Positions 19,148 to 26,834 of a DNA stretch of 64,000 nucleotides are shown in pieces. The position numbers and the translations under genes were made by a program. The notes under the pieces were generated by a model. The model saw only the letters and a program-made list of their open reading frames with translations. It was not told the origin of the DNA and ran no database searches. The stretch's first letter is position 1. Each line of letters opens with the position of its first letter. The stretch covers positions 15,959 through 79,958 of the forward strand of contig CAYLKS010000007.1 in the NCBI GenBank assembly GCA_964384205.1, read 5' to 3'. Origin of the DNA: CAYLKS01 sp964384205 [NCBI: uncultured bacterium]. Its GTDB lineage: Bacteria > JAGOEH01.

Positions 19148-21011
19148 ATTGGTTAAATATGAAATAATAAATAATCTTGTTACAAAATGGTTTTTTATTT
19201 CTTATGTTTTTTTTGTACTATTTGTAGGTATAGTAACTTATATTTATTTAAATAACTTACAATTTTTTTACATTACGTTTTCAAAAGGATTTTTTATTAA
19301 TTTTGATATTGATCCTATAAGGCTTTTTGTAATACCATACAGCAAGATAGTATATTTTATTTTTGTTTTGTATATTCCCTTGATTGTGTATAAGTTTTTT
19401 TCTTTTGAATATAAAAGCGGGATTTATAAGATTTATGTTGCTTCAAAAATAGATATTCAGAGAATATTTCAGAGTAAATTTTTTGTAATTTTTTTATATT
19501 ATTGTTGTTTGCTATTTTTTAGTGCTTTTTTTATTATATTTGTTAATTTTTTCTTTAGAATAGAAATTTGGCAGGTAATATTATTTTTATTTAATTTTAT
19601 TTTGATATTTTGTTATTTATTTTTCTTATTTTTTTTATTAATGGTACTTCTGCGGTTTTCTGTAGTTTCTATTTTTTTAATGTTTATATTATTGCTTTTA
19701 GATTTTTATTATATAAATTTTTACGAATATTTTTTTTCTATGATTTATGGAATTGTAAATTTATATAAATTATTTGTTGTTTTTTTAGTTTTATCGTTTT
19801 TAGGTTATTTTATACAGCAGGTTTTGAAAAGGAGATTTAATTTTAGATACTTTTTAATCCTATTGTTTTTGGGTATATTTATTGTTATTATATCTAATAA
19901 GTTTTTGTTTTATCAGTTTGATTTAACATCAAGTAAAAAATATACACTTCCAGATTATTTAAAGAGTAGTTTACAAAACTTTAAAGGTTCAGTATCTTTA
20001 TTTTTGTTTACTTCAAATGAGAATTATAAAAATCGAGCTTGCTTGAAAGAAAAATTTATAAATTTTAGAGATAAAGTAAAATTTAATGTAGTTAATATTG
20101 ATAAATATCCCTCACAGGGGGAAAAGTTTAATATAAAAGATTATGATAATATCGTTTTAATTTATGATAAGGATACATTATACTTGCCATTTGTAGATGA
20201 AAGACACTTTTTGGCATCGATTAATTCTTTTCTGAATAATGAAAATATTGATGTGTTGATTTTATCTCAGTATTCTAAATATATAAAATTTAGCAAGTAT
20301 TTAGAAGAGAAGTTAAAGTTTTCAAATATTAGATTAATTAGTAGGAGCATACTGGATAAAAAAATAAAAATATGTATGATAGTTGGGTTAAAGGAGAAAT
20401 TATCTCAGCAGGATGTAGCTTCTTTAATGAAATATATTAAGGATGGAAATAATGTAATAATGTTGAATGATCCATCGAATGTAGAATTTGCTCAGCCTTT
20501 ATTGGAACGAATTGGTATTGAAATTGATACTAATATTTTGAAAAATGATTCGAGGGATATGTATTCTCAAGAAGCTTATGTTATCCGTGTATCTGGCCAT
20601 AGTGGGTTTATTAAAACAAAATCACCATATTATTTTCCTATAACATCAAAAATTTTATATCCTGATAATTCATTTTTTTCTGATATTTTGATTACATTTG
20701 ATTCTGATAATAAGGATTTTGTTCCTGTTGGTATAAAATATACAGATAATGGAACATTTATTTATGTTAATGATACAGATTTTTTGAGAGATAGTTATAT
20801 AAATGCTGGCAGTAATAGTCAATTGCTTATTAATTTAATTTATTTTATAAATAGGGTTGAAACAAATTATAAGGAAGATAATTTTAGTATTAGAAAAAAT
20901 ATTCCTGATAATAATACACTTTTGAGAAGTGTTGTTTTTTTTATGATTGTTATTCCATTGTTAGTGATGGTTGGTTTTATTATTTTATTTAGAAGGAGTA
21001 AAAAAGTTTGA
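19131..21011 (+). CDS. Fused ABC-2 permease and GldG-like auxiliary protein (GldF-GldG fusion)
   Basis: The 626-residue membrane protein joins two parts that are separate genes in many Bacteroidetes. Residues about 15-230 are an ABC-2 permease with about six very hydrophobic segments. A further helix at about 240-260 is followed by the GldG/ABC_transp_aux start pattern DLTSSKKYTLPDYLKSSL near 265 and a soluble extracytoplasmic domain to about 590. A final helix (about 598-618) and a basic RRSKKV end close the protein. It overlaps the ATPase gene by 17 bases and the next gene by 4. The system is associated with gliding and surface translocation in Bacteroidetes; here the role is unproven. Confidence 0.8.
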   Translation: MKKFFRLVKYEIINNLVTKWFFISYVFFVLFVGIVTYIYLNNLQFFYITFSKGFFINFDIDPIRLFVIPYSKIVYFIFVLYIPLIVYKFFSFEYKSGIYKIYVASKIDIQRIFQSKFFVIFLYYCCLLFFSAFFIIFVNFFFRIEIWQVILFLFNFILIFCYLFFLFFLLMVLLRFSVVSIFLMFILLLLDFYYINFYEYFFSMIYGIVNLYKLFVVFLVLSFLGYFIQQVLKRRFNFRYFLILLFLGIFIVIISNKFLFYQFDLTSSKKYTLPDYLKSSLQNFKGSVSLFLFTSNENYKNRACLKEKFINFRDKVKFNVVNIDKYPSQGEKFNIKDYDNIVLIYDKDTLYLPFVDERHFLASINSFLNNENIDVLILSQYSKYIKFSKYLEEKLKFSNIRLISRSILDKKIKICMIVGLKEKLSQQDVASLMKYIKDGNNVIMLNDPSNVEFAQPLLERIGIEIDTNILKNDSRDMYSQEAYVIRVSGHSGFIKTKSPYYFPITSKILYPDNSFFSDILITFDSDNKDFVPVGIKYTDNGTFIYVNDTDFLRDSYINAGSNSQLLINLIYFINRVETNYKEDNFSIRKNIPDNNTLLRSVVFFMIVIPLLVMVGFIILFRRSKKV

Positions 21012-22144
21012 AAGTTTTGATATGGATTCTGGGGATTATTTTTTTATTTTTATTTTGTTCGCATAACAAACCAAAAGAGAATATAGCCGTTATAGATTAT
21101 TATATTGGGGAAGACAGTATATTAGTAGAAAATATTAATAATAATTGGCTTATTAATAAAAAGTATCCAGGAGATAAATTTATTATTGAAAGAATTATAA
21201 CTTTTTATGATTCATTAGATAATTTTAGAAATTTTAAGTTAGAAAAAAAAGAAGAATATTTAGGAGGCAAAAATATTAAGATGATAATAAATTTTGTTGA
21301 TACATTATTTATTGGTAGAAAACATCCTGTAAAGAATTTGTATTATGTTGTTTATAATGGCATGGTTTATCTTGTGCCTTTTAGATATATTGTTCAATTT
21401 CCCACTTCCTTGGTAGATTTTGTTGATAAAAATCAAATTGTAGATAAAAGTAAAATCAATAATATTGTAGTCCATTGTAATAATCGTGATTTTGTGTTTT
21501 TTAGAAAAAAATCTAATCTCTGGTATTTTGGACAATTTAGAGCAAATAAATCATTAGTTGATTTTTTGTTGAGTTATTTTGATAAATATAATTCTGATGA
21601 AAATGTAAAATTTGATGGAAAGTTTTTAGATTATATTGTATTTAATAATGACACTGTTTTTTATAATGATACTATTTTTTATAATCAATATAATAAATTA
21701 ATATGGAAACTTTCGAGTAATGCCCCCATTTTTAGAGAGTATTTTTTTAATATTGAGAGAATATCTAATGATATTTTTGCTTATAATAATTATAATTTGA
21801 TGAAAATTAAAATAAAAGATAAAAATCGTTTTTTTGAATTAGATAAAGATTCTTTAGAACAATGGTATTATTATGGTAAAAGATTAGATATTGATGAATT
21901 TTTATCTTGTTTTTATAGTGCTGATTTTAGGATTGTTGAAGAAGATACTTCGCTAATTGATGATGTAGTAAAACAGCATCCAGAATATGTATTAATTTTT
22001 ATATTCAGAGATAGAACAGAGATTTTGAGTATTTATAATTTTAGAAAAAATTTTTATATTAGAAATAGTCTTGATAAATATTTGTTTACATTTCCTCAAA
22101 GAGATATTATAATAATAGAAAGGTTTATTTCACAATTGAAATAG
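21008..22144 (+). CDS. DUF4340-like periplasmic protein of the Gld-type cluster
   Basis: The 378-residue protein starts with TTG in a TTGA overlap with the previous stop, supported by an AGAAGGAG site nine bases upstream. Residues 1-20 form a hydrophobic signal or anchor ending LFLFCSH; the residue before Cys is Phe, so it is not a standard lipobox. The rest is beta-rich and Asn/Asp/Phe-rich, with segments like WYFGQFRANKSLVDFLLSYF and KNRFFELDKDSLEQWYYYG that resemble the DUF4340 proteins usually found beside gldG homologs. The assignment leans on gene order as well as on this weak similarity. A short tandem NDTVFY/NDTIFY repeat lies near residue 217. Confidence 0.6.
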   Translation: MKVLIWILGIIFLFLFCSHNKPKENIAVIDYYIGEDSILVENINNNWLINKKYPGDKFIIERIITFYDSLDNFRNFKLEKKEEYLGGKNIKMIINFVDTLFIGRKHPVKNLYYVVYNGMVYLVPFRYIVQFPTSLVDFVDKNQIVDKSKINNIVVHCNNRDFVFFRKKSNLWYFGQFRANKSLVDFLLSYFDKYNSDENVKFDGKFLDYIVFNNDTVFYNDTIFYNQYNKLIWKLSSNAPIFREYFFNIERISNDIFAYNNYNLMKIKIKDKNRFFELDKDSLEQWYYYGKRLDIDEFLSCFYSADFRIVEEDTSLIDDVVKQHPEYVLIFIFRDRTEILSIYNFRKNFYIRNSLDKYLFTFPQRDIIIIERFISQLK

Positions 22145-22157
22145 GAGAAAAGTATCT

Positions 22158-23954
22158 ATGAAAAAATTAATAGATAGTCAAGGAAAAGTTTTTGGTAAGA
22201 TAAATATATTTGATTTTTTAGCTATAGTCATTCTTTTTATTGTGGTTTTTATAGGTATTTTAAAAATTAATGATTTTTTTGAATATAGAAAAAGAAAAAG
22301 TGAACTAAAAAAGCAGCAGGAATTATTAAAATTGAAATCAATTAAAGCTAAGGAGTCTTATTTTATAGCTTATGTTCCTGCTGATTTGTTAAAATATTTT
22401 GAACCTGGAAAACAATTGGATAAAAATTTTCAAATAATTGATATAATGAGGAAATCTCATTTATTAAGATATTCTCAAAAAGATTCTATTTTAGATTGTG
22501 CTTTGTATAGAAAGGAGAAGGAGTTATATAATGTGATTTTTAGGGGTAAAATTTTATTATATGAGTATAGAAAAGATTCCGTATTTTTTTATGATATGAA
22601 ATATATAAAAGGTGGCTCTTATGAGATAGAATTGGCAGGTAAAAAAATTAGATTTAGTGAAATAGAATATTCAAAAGATTTTTACTATGTGGATAAAAAT
22701 TATGTAATAAAAAATATTTCTCCAAAGCTTGCTCATATAATAAAACCAGGTATAGTTTTTTATAATAATTATTTGGATACAATAGCTGTTGTAAAAGAAG
22801 TGTTGAGTGTGACACAAACATATTCTTATGAAAATATATTAAATGAGAGAAGTAAATTATATTCCCAAAATCTTGATATGAATGTTAAGCTTCGTTTAAA
22901 ATTATATAAATATCAGAATAAGGTTTATTTAAATAATTTTAGGCTTCTCTCAAATTATTTTGATGCTTTTTTAAAAAGAGATACCATTGATTTTATATAT
23001 ACGAGATTTTCATTGAATATTTTTGATGATAAAAAAACTAAAGAGGATGAATTTAAGTTTTTACAAGGGATTATTGTTGTTCATGGTTTGGGGAGAAAAG
23101 AAGTTTCTTATTTCAGAAATGGAATGGTATTTTTTACTGAAAAAGGAGATACAGCAGGAATAATCAGGAAGGTTTTACATAAGGGGTATGATTATTTTTA
23201 TGATAATAGATTTATTAACTCTAAAAAAGGTTTTAAAATAGATTTTGATAAAGATACTTATTGTATTATAGGACAAGCAGATTTGGTTTGTAAGAATGTA
23301 AAAAATAATATATATTTTGATAAATATGTTATTTATCCTCATGGTAATAGTTTTGCAAAAGCTTTTTTCCCTCTCGAAGGTGTTAATATTATAAAAAATT
23401 GCAATATTACTTTTGATGAGTTGATAGGGGATAGAGAAAATAAATTTGTAATTATTGTATCGGATAATTTTTCCTTGCCGGCGGATATTGTAAGTTCTAA
23501 TAATGGATATTCTATAGTTGGTAGAGTTTTAGAAAGATTAGGGAGAAATAAGTATTTGGTTAAATTGAAGGTGGGTTACTTTTCAAATTTTTATTATTTT
23601 GAAAATAATAGAATAAATGTATATAATAGATATACCTTCTTAATTAGAAATAGGAAGAAAATTTTTTCAACTTATGGATATTTTGTTCCTAATAAGAGGG
23701 TCCGTTTGACGTTAGAAACAAATGTTATTCCAGATAAAGAAGATTTTAATAATTTAGCAGATTATGTTAAGATTGTAAATATTGATAAGGATACAAAACA
23801 CATAGAATTATTGTTAGATGTTTTTGAAATTGATGGTAAATTTTATTATTTAAGTGGCACTCCTTTGCCTTCTATTGGAATGGATATTTCAATAGATACA
23901 AAGGCAGGTAGGTTAAGTGGTAAAATAACAGGGAGGAATGATGTTGACGATTGA
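22158..23954 (+). CDS. DUF4330-like membrane-anchored protein with repeated modules
   Basis: The 598-residue protein begins LIDSQGKVFGKINIFDFLAI, matching the DUF4330 N-terminal pattern, then one membrane helix (about 19-40), a charged stretch and a long beta-rich extracytoplasmic region. A module with the form isoleucine-x-x-Gly, aromatic pair, then AVVKEVL or AGIIRKVL recurs (about 193-217 and 318-342, with looser copies elsewhere), so it seems built from several repeats, whereas DUF4330 proteins are usually short. Its 3' end overlaps pyrE by 17 bases. Its place right after the DUF4340-like gene suggests it belongs to the same exporter. Function unknown. Confidence 0.6.
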   Translation: MKKLIDSQGKVFGKINIFDFLAIVILFIVVFIGILKINDFFEYRKRKSELKKQQELLKLKSIKAKESYFIAYVPADLLKYFEPGKQLDKNFQIIDIMRKSHLLRYSQKDSILDCALYRKEKELYNVIFRGKILLYEYRKDSVFFYDMKYIKGGSYEIELAGKKIRFSEIEYSKDFYYVDKNYVIKNISPKLAHIIKPGIVFYNNYLDTIAVVKEVLSVTQTYSYENILNERSKLYSQNLDMNVKLRLKLYKYQNKVYLNNFRLLSNYFDAFLKRDTIDFIYTRFSLNIFDDKKTKEDEFKFLQGIIVVHGLGRKEVSYFRNGMVFFTEKGDTAGIIRKVLHKGYDYFYDNRFINSKKGFKIDFDKDTYCIIGQADLVCKNVKNNIYFDKYVIYPHGNSFAKAFFPLEGVNIIKNCNITFDELIGDRENKFVIIVSDNFSLPADIVSSNNGYSIVGRVLERLGRNKYLVKLKVGYFSNFYYFENNRINVYNRYTFLIRNRKKIFSTYGYFVPNKRVRLTLETNVIPDKEDFNNLADYVKIVNIDKDTKHIELLLDVFEIDGKFYYLSGTPLPSIGMDISIDTKAGRLSGKITGRNDVDD

Positions 23955-24510
23955 TAGAATATTAGAAGAGACAGGAGCTTTATTAGAAGGTCATTTTAAA
24001 TTAACTTCAGGTTTGCATTCTGATAGATATATTGATAAAATGAAAATTTTACAATATCCTTTATATACTCAATGGATAGCAAATGAAATGGCAAAACCTT
24101 TTGCAGATGATGAGATTGATGTTGTTATTGGACCTGCTATGGGTGGTATAATTTTGGCTTATGAAGTTGCTAAAGTTTTAAATAAAATAGCTTTTTTTAC
24201 AAATAGAGATAAAGAAGGGAAGATGGTTTTACGTAAAAGTTTTGATTTAAAGGTAGGTGCAAAAGTTCTTGTTGTTGAAGATATTGTAACAACAGGGGGT
24301 AGTGTTTTTGAAGTTTTAAAATTATTAAAGGAAAAAGAAGTAATTGTAAAGGGTGTTTCTTTAATTATAGATCGTTCTGGTGGTGAAGTTGATTTTGGTG
24401 TTAAAACTAATGCTTTAAAGAGATTAAAAGTAGAGGCTTTTGACCCTGAGGATTGTCCGTTATGTAAAAAAGGGATAAATTTCACAGTTTTAGGTTCAAC
24501 AGGGAAATAG
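23938..24510 (+). CDS. pyrE: Orotate phosphoribosyltransferase
   Basis: Adds ribose phosphate from PRPP to orotate in pyrimidine synthesis. The 190 residues show the N-terminal HFKLTSGLHSDRYIDK segment, the VVIGPAMGGI loop and the PRPP-binding motif VLVVEDIVTTGGSV, with the DPEDCPLCKKG end seen in the shorter thermophile-type PyrE group. Two ATGs occur at 23938 and 23941; the GGGAGGA site at about 23931-23937 favours the second. The gene overlaps the end of the DUF4330-like gene, so translation is probably coupled. No other pyr gene is nearby. Confidence 0.92.
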   Translation: MMLTIDRILEETGALLEGHFKLTSGLHSDRYIDKMKILQYPLYTQWIANEMAKPFADDEIDVVIGPAMGGIILAYEVAKVLNKIAFFTNRDKEGKMVLRKSFDLKVGAKVLVVEDIVTTGGSVFEVLKLLKEKEVIVKGVSLIIDRSGGEVDFGVKTNALKRLKVEAFDPEDCPLCKKGINFTVLGSTGK

Positions 24511-24513
24511 ATT

Positions 24514-25401
24514 ATGCTGAAATTTTTGATTATTTTTTTGATTACTATAAATGTTACATTTTCAGATAATTTTTTATTTAATAAAGAACGTGCATATAAA
24601 TATCTTGTTTATCAGTGTGATTTAGGACCGAGAACTCCTGGTTCTAAGAATATAGAAAAATTGCGTCAATATATAAAGAATATTAGTGATGATAATGGAT
24701 TGAGATATATTCGGCAGGATTTTGTTTTTAAAGATACAGTTAGAAAAAAGAATTTAAAGTTATCGAATTTGATTGTAAGTTATAATGTTGATAGTCAGAG
24801 GCGAATATTTTTTGCAGCGCATTATGATACAAGATTTTGGGCGGATTTAGATCCAGAACCTAAAAATAGAAATAAGCCTATTGATGGCGCAAATGATGGG
24901 GCATCAGGAGTTGCTGTTTTATTGGAATTAATGAATATAATTAATGAGATAGAACCATCGTATGGAGTAGATTTTATTTTTTTAGATGGTGAGGATTATG
25001 GAACGGATGATTATCCTGAGATGTTTTGCCTTGGTTCAAAATATTTTGTTCAAAATTATCCTATATCTGATTATGTTTTTGGAATAGTTCTTGATATGAT
25101 TGGTGATTGTGATAACCAGTATTTTTTTGAGGGGTATTCTGATTATTATGCTCCTGAATTAAATCAAATAATATTTCAAATTGCGCAAAATTTAGGAATA
25201 TCTTCTTTTATCCCTGAGGTGAAACATACCATATTGGATGATCATTTGTTTTTTAATAGAGCAGGTATAAAAACAATTGATATAATAGATTTTGATTATC
25301 CTTATTGGCATACTCTTGAGGATACTAAAGATAAATGTTGTGCTAATTCTTTGAATGATATTGGCATAGTATTGGAGACATTTTTGAAGCAATTTAAATA
25401 G
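24514..25401 (+). CDS. M28-family zinc peptidase or glutaminyl-peptide cyclotransferase-like protein
   Basis: The 295-residue protein has a signal peptide (1-18) and an M28 zinc-hydrolase domain. The metal ligands are recognisable: His in FFAAHYDTRF, Asp in GANDGASG, Glu in LDGEDYG, Asp in VLDMIGD and His in PYWHTLEDT. The region LGPRTPGS near the start and the WADLDPEP loop after the first His recall bacterial glutaminyl cyclases, which convert N-terminal Gln to pyroglutamate, but simple aminopeptidases share the fold. It likely acts outside the cytoplasm. It is the last gene of the operon, four bases after pyrE. Confidence 0.82.
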   Translation: MLKFLIIFLITINVTFSDNFLFNKERAYKYLVYQCDLGPRTPGSKNIEKLRQYIKNISDDNGLRYIRQDFVFKDTVRKKNLKLSNLIVSYNVDSQRRIFFAAHYDTRFWADLDPEPKNRNKPIDGANDGASGVAVLLELMNIINEIEPSYGVDFIFLDGEDYGTDDYPEMFCLGSKYFVQNYPISDYVFGIVLDMIGDCDNQYFFEGYSDYYAPELNQIIFQIAQNLGISSFIPEVKHTILDDHLFFNRAGIKTIDIIDFDYPYWHTLEDTKDKCCANSLNDIGIVLETFLKQFK

Positions 25402-25536
25402 GGTAATATTTACTTTAAATAGGGCAAAATTTTCTATAATCTGTAATTTTTTTCATTTTAAGATATTTTTTATTTTTTAAATATTTTTGTTTATAATTAA
25501 TTGTTTTATAAGGGGTTATATAGTAGTTTTCTATTA

Positions 25537-25552
25537 TGGCATATTATTTGCA
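25537..25552 (+). promoter_or_regulatory. Sigma-54 (-24/-12) promoter of the flagellin gene
   Basis: TGGCATATTATTTGCA matches the RpoN consensus, with the GG (25538-25539) and GC (25550-25551) dinucleotides exactly 12 bases apart. It lies about 40 bases before the flagellin start, with the ribosome site AAAGGAGG between. RpoN control of flagellins is established in several bacteria. Confidence 0.75.
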
Positions 25553-25592
25553 TACAGTATTTCCTTAAAAAGAGAAATCAAAGGAGGATTGC

Positions 25593-26834
25593 ATGAGAAT
25601 AAATACGAATGTGTCTGCTTTAAAGGCATACAACGCATTATTCTTCAATACCAAAAAGATGTCACAAGTACAAGAACGTTTATCATCTGGTTATAGGATT
25701 AATGTTGCGGGAGATGATCCAGCAGGTTTTATTTTAGCAAGAAAATTGGAAGTTAGAGCAGATGGTTTACATACTGCGGCTGATAATATTGGTACTGCAA
25801 GAAATTTGTTGGGTGTTGCAGAAGGTGGAGCAAAGACTATATCAAAATTGTTAGAAGAAATAAGAAAAAATGTTATAAGAGCAGCTGATGATTCTCTTTC
25901 GAGAGATGAAAGAATTGAAATTCAGGCTGTTGTTGAAGAAATTGCTCAAGAAATTGATCAAGTAGTTGAGACAACAAGATGGGGGGAACAAAAATTATTA
26001 GATGGTAAATTTCAGAGTAAGTTTTTTCAAACCGGCCCTGATGCTACAGATAGAACAAGTTTTAATATCCCTATATCTTTTTATTCTGAGGATTTAGGAA
26101 TTGGTATAAATGGATGGGAAACAGCTAAAGCAGGAACTGTTGAGAATTTAAATATTGATCCAGGTACTGGGGTTGCTTCAATTGAAATTAATACTGATAC
26201 TGAGGCAATTGCTGCTAATGGATTTTATAGAATAAAAACCATTCATAATGCCGGGACATCTCCTCAAGATGCAAAGATTTATATAGAATATGATAGTAAT
26301 GGATTTAATGTTGCTGGTGGAACTACCTGGTCAAAAGAAATTGCATTGGCTGACTTATATAATCAGGGTAAACATGATCCAAAGAATGGATTACAAGATA
26401 ATATATATCTAATTGAGGGGTTGAAGATTAGTTTTAATTTGCCTGATGACACAGATCCCGATAATATAAAATATAATTTCATTACTCCTAATGCTACTAC
26501 AGAATTTGAAATTAGAAATGCTAAAACAACAAAGCTTGATTTAAGCCACCATGGAAATGCAATTCAAACATTGCAGGTTGTTAATGATGTTATCAAAAAG
26601 GTTAATCATATGACTGCTAATATCGGTTCAAAAAGCCAAAGACTCTCTTTTAAAGAGGATGCTATAGCTATTACGGAGACAAATGTGAGAGCAGCCGCAA
26701 GTCGTATCCAAGATGCAGATATGGCTAAAGAACAATTAGAATCTGCAAGATTACAGATATTACAACAGACTGGCTTATCTATGATGGCGCAAGCTATGTT
26801 TTTACCTCAGAATTTATTATCCTTATTTCAATAG
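25593..26834 (+). CDS. Flagellin
   Basis: Filament subunit of the bacterial flagellum, exported by the flagellar type III apparatus. The 413 residues carry the conserved coiled-coil D0/D1 ends: MRINTNVSALKAYNAL, LSSGYRINVAGDDPAG, then IQDADMAKE and LQQTGLSMMAQAMFLPQNLL at the C-terminus. The central about 180 residues are variable and surface-exposed, as usual. A strong AAGGAGG site (25581-25587) and a sigma-54 promoter precede it. It is the only flagellar gene in the window. Its 3' end overlaps the convergent membrane-protein gene by 12 bases and no hairpin terminator is visible between them. Confidence 0.95.
   Translation: MRINTNVSALKAYNALFFNTKKMSQVQERLSSGYRINVAGDDPAGFILARKLEVRADGLHTAADNIGTARNLLGVAEGGAKTISKLLEEIRKNVIRAADDSLSRDERIEIQAVVEEIAQEIDQVVETTRWGEQKLLDGKFQSKFFQTGPDATDRTSFNIPISFYSEDLGIGINGWETAKAGTVENLNIDPGTGVASIEINTDTEAIAANGFYRIKTIHNAGTSPQDAKIYIEYDSNGFNVAGGTTWSKEIALADLYNQGKHDPKNGLQDNIYLIEGLKISFNLPDDTDPDNIKYNFITPNATTEFEIRNAKTTKLDLSHHGNAIQTLQVVNDVIKKVNHMTANIGSKSQRLSFKEDAIAITETNVRAAASRIQDADMAKEQLESARLQILQQTGLSMMAQAMFLPQNLLSLFQ

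Noticed and set aside
24159-24485. 108-codon minus-strand open frame inside pyrE
   Set aside because: Antisense to conserved PyrE motifs and without family resemblance.
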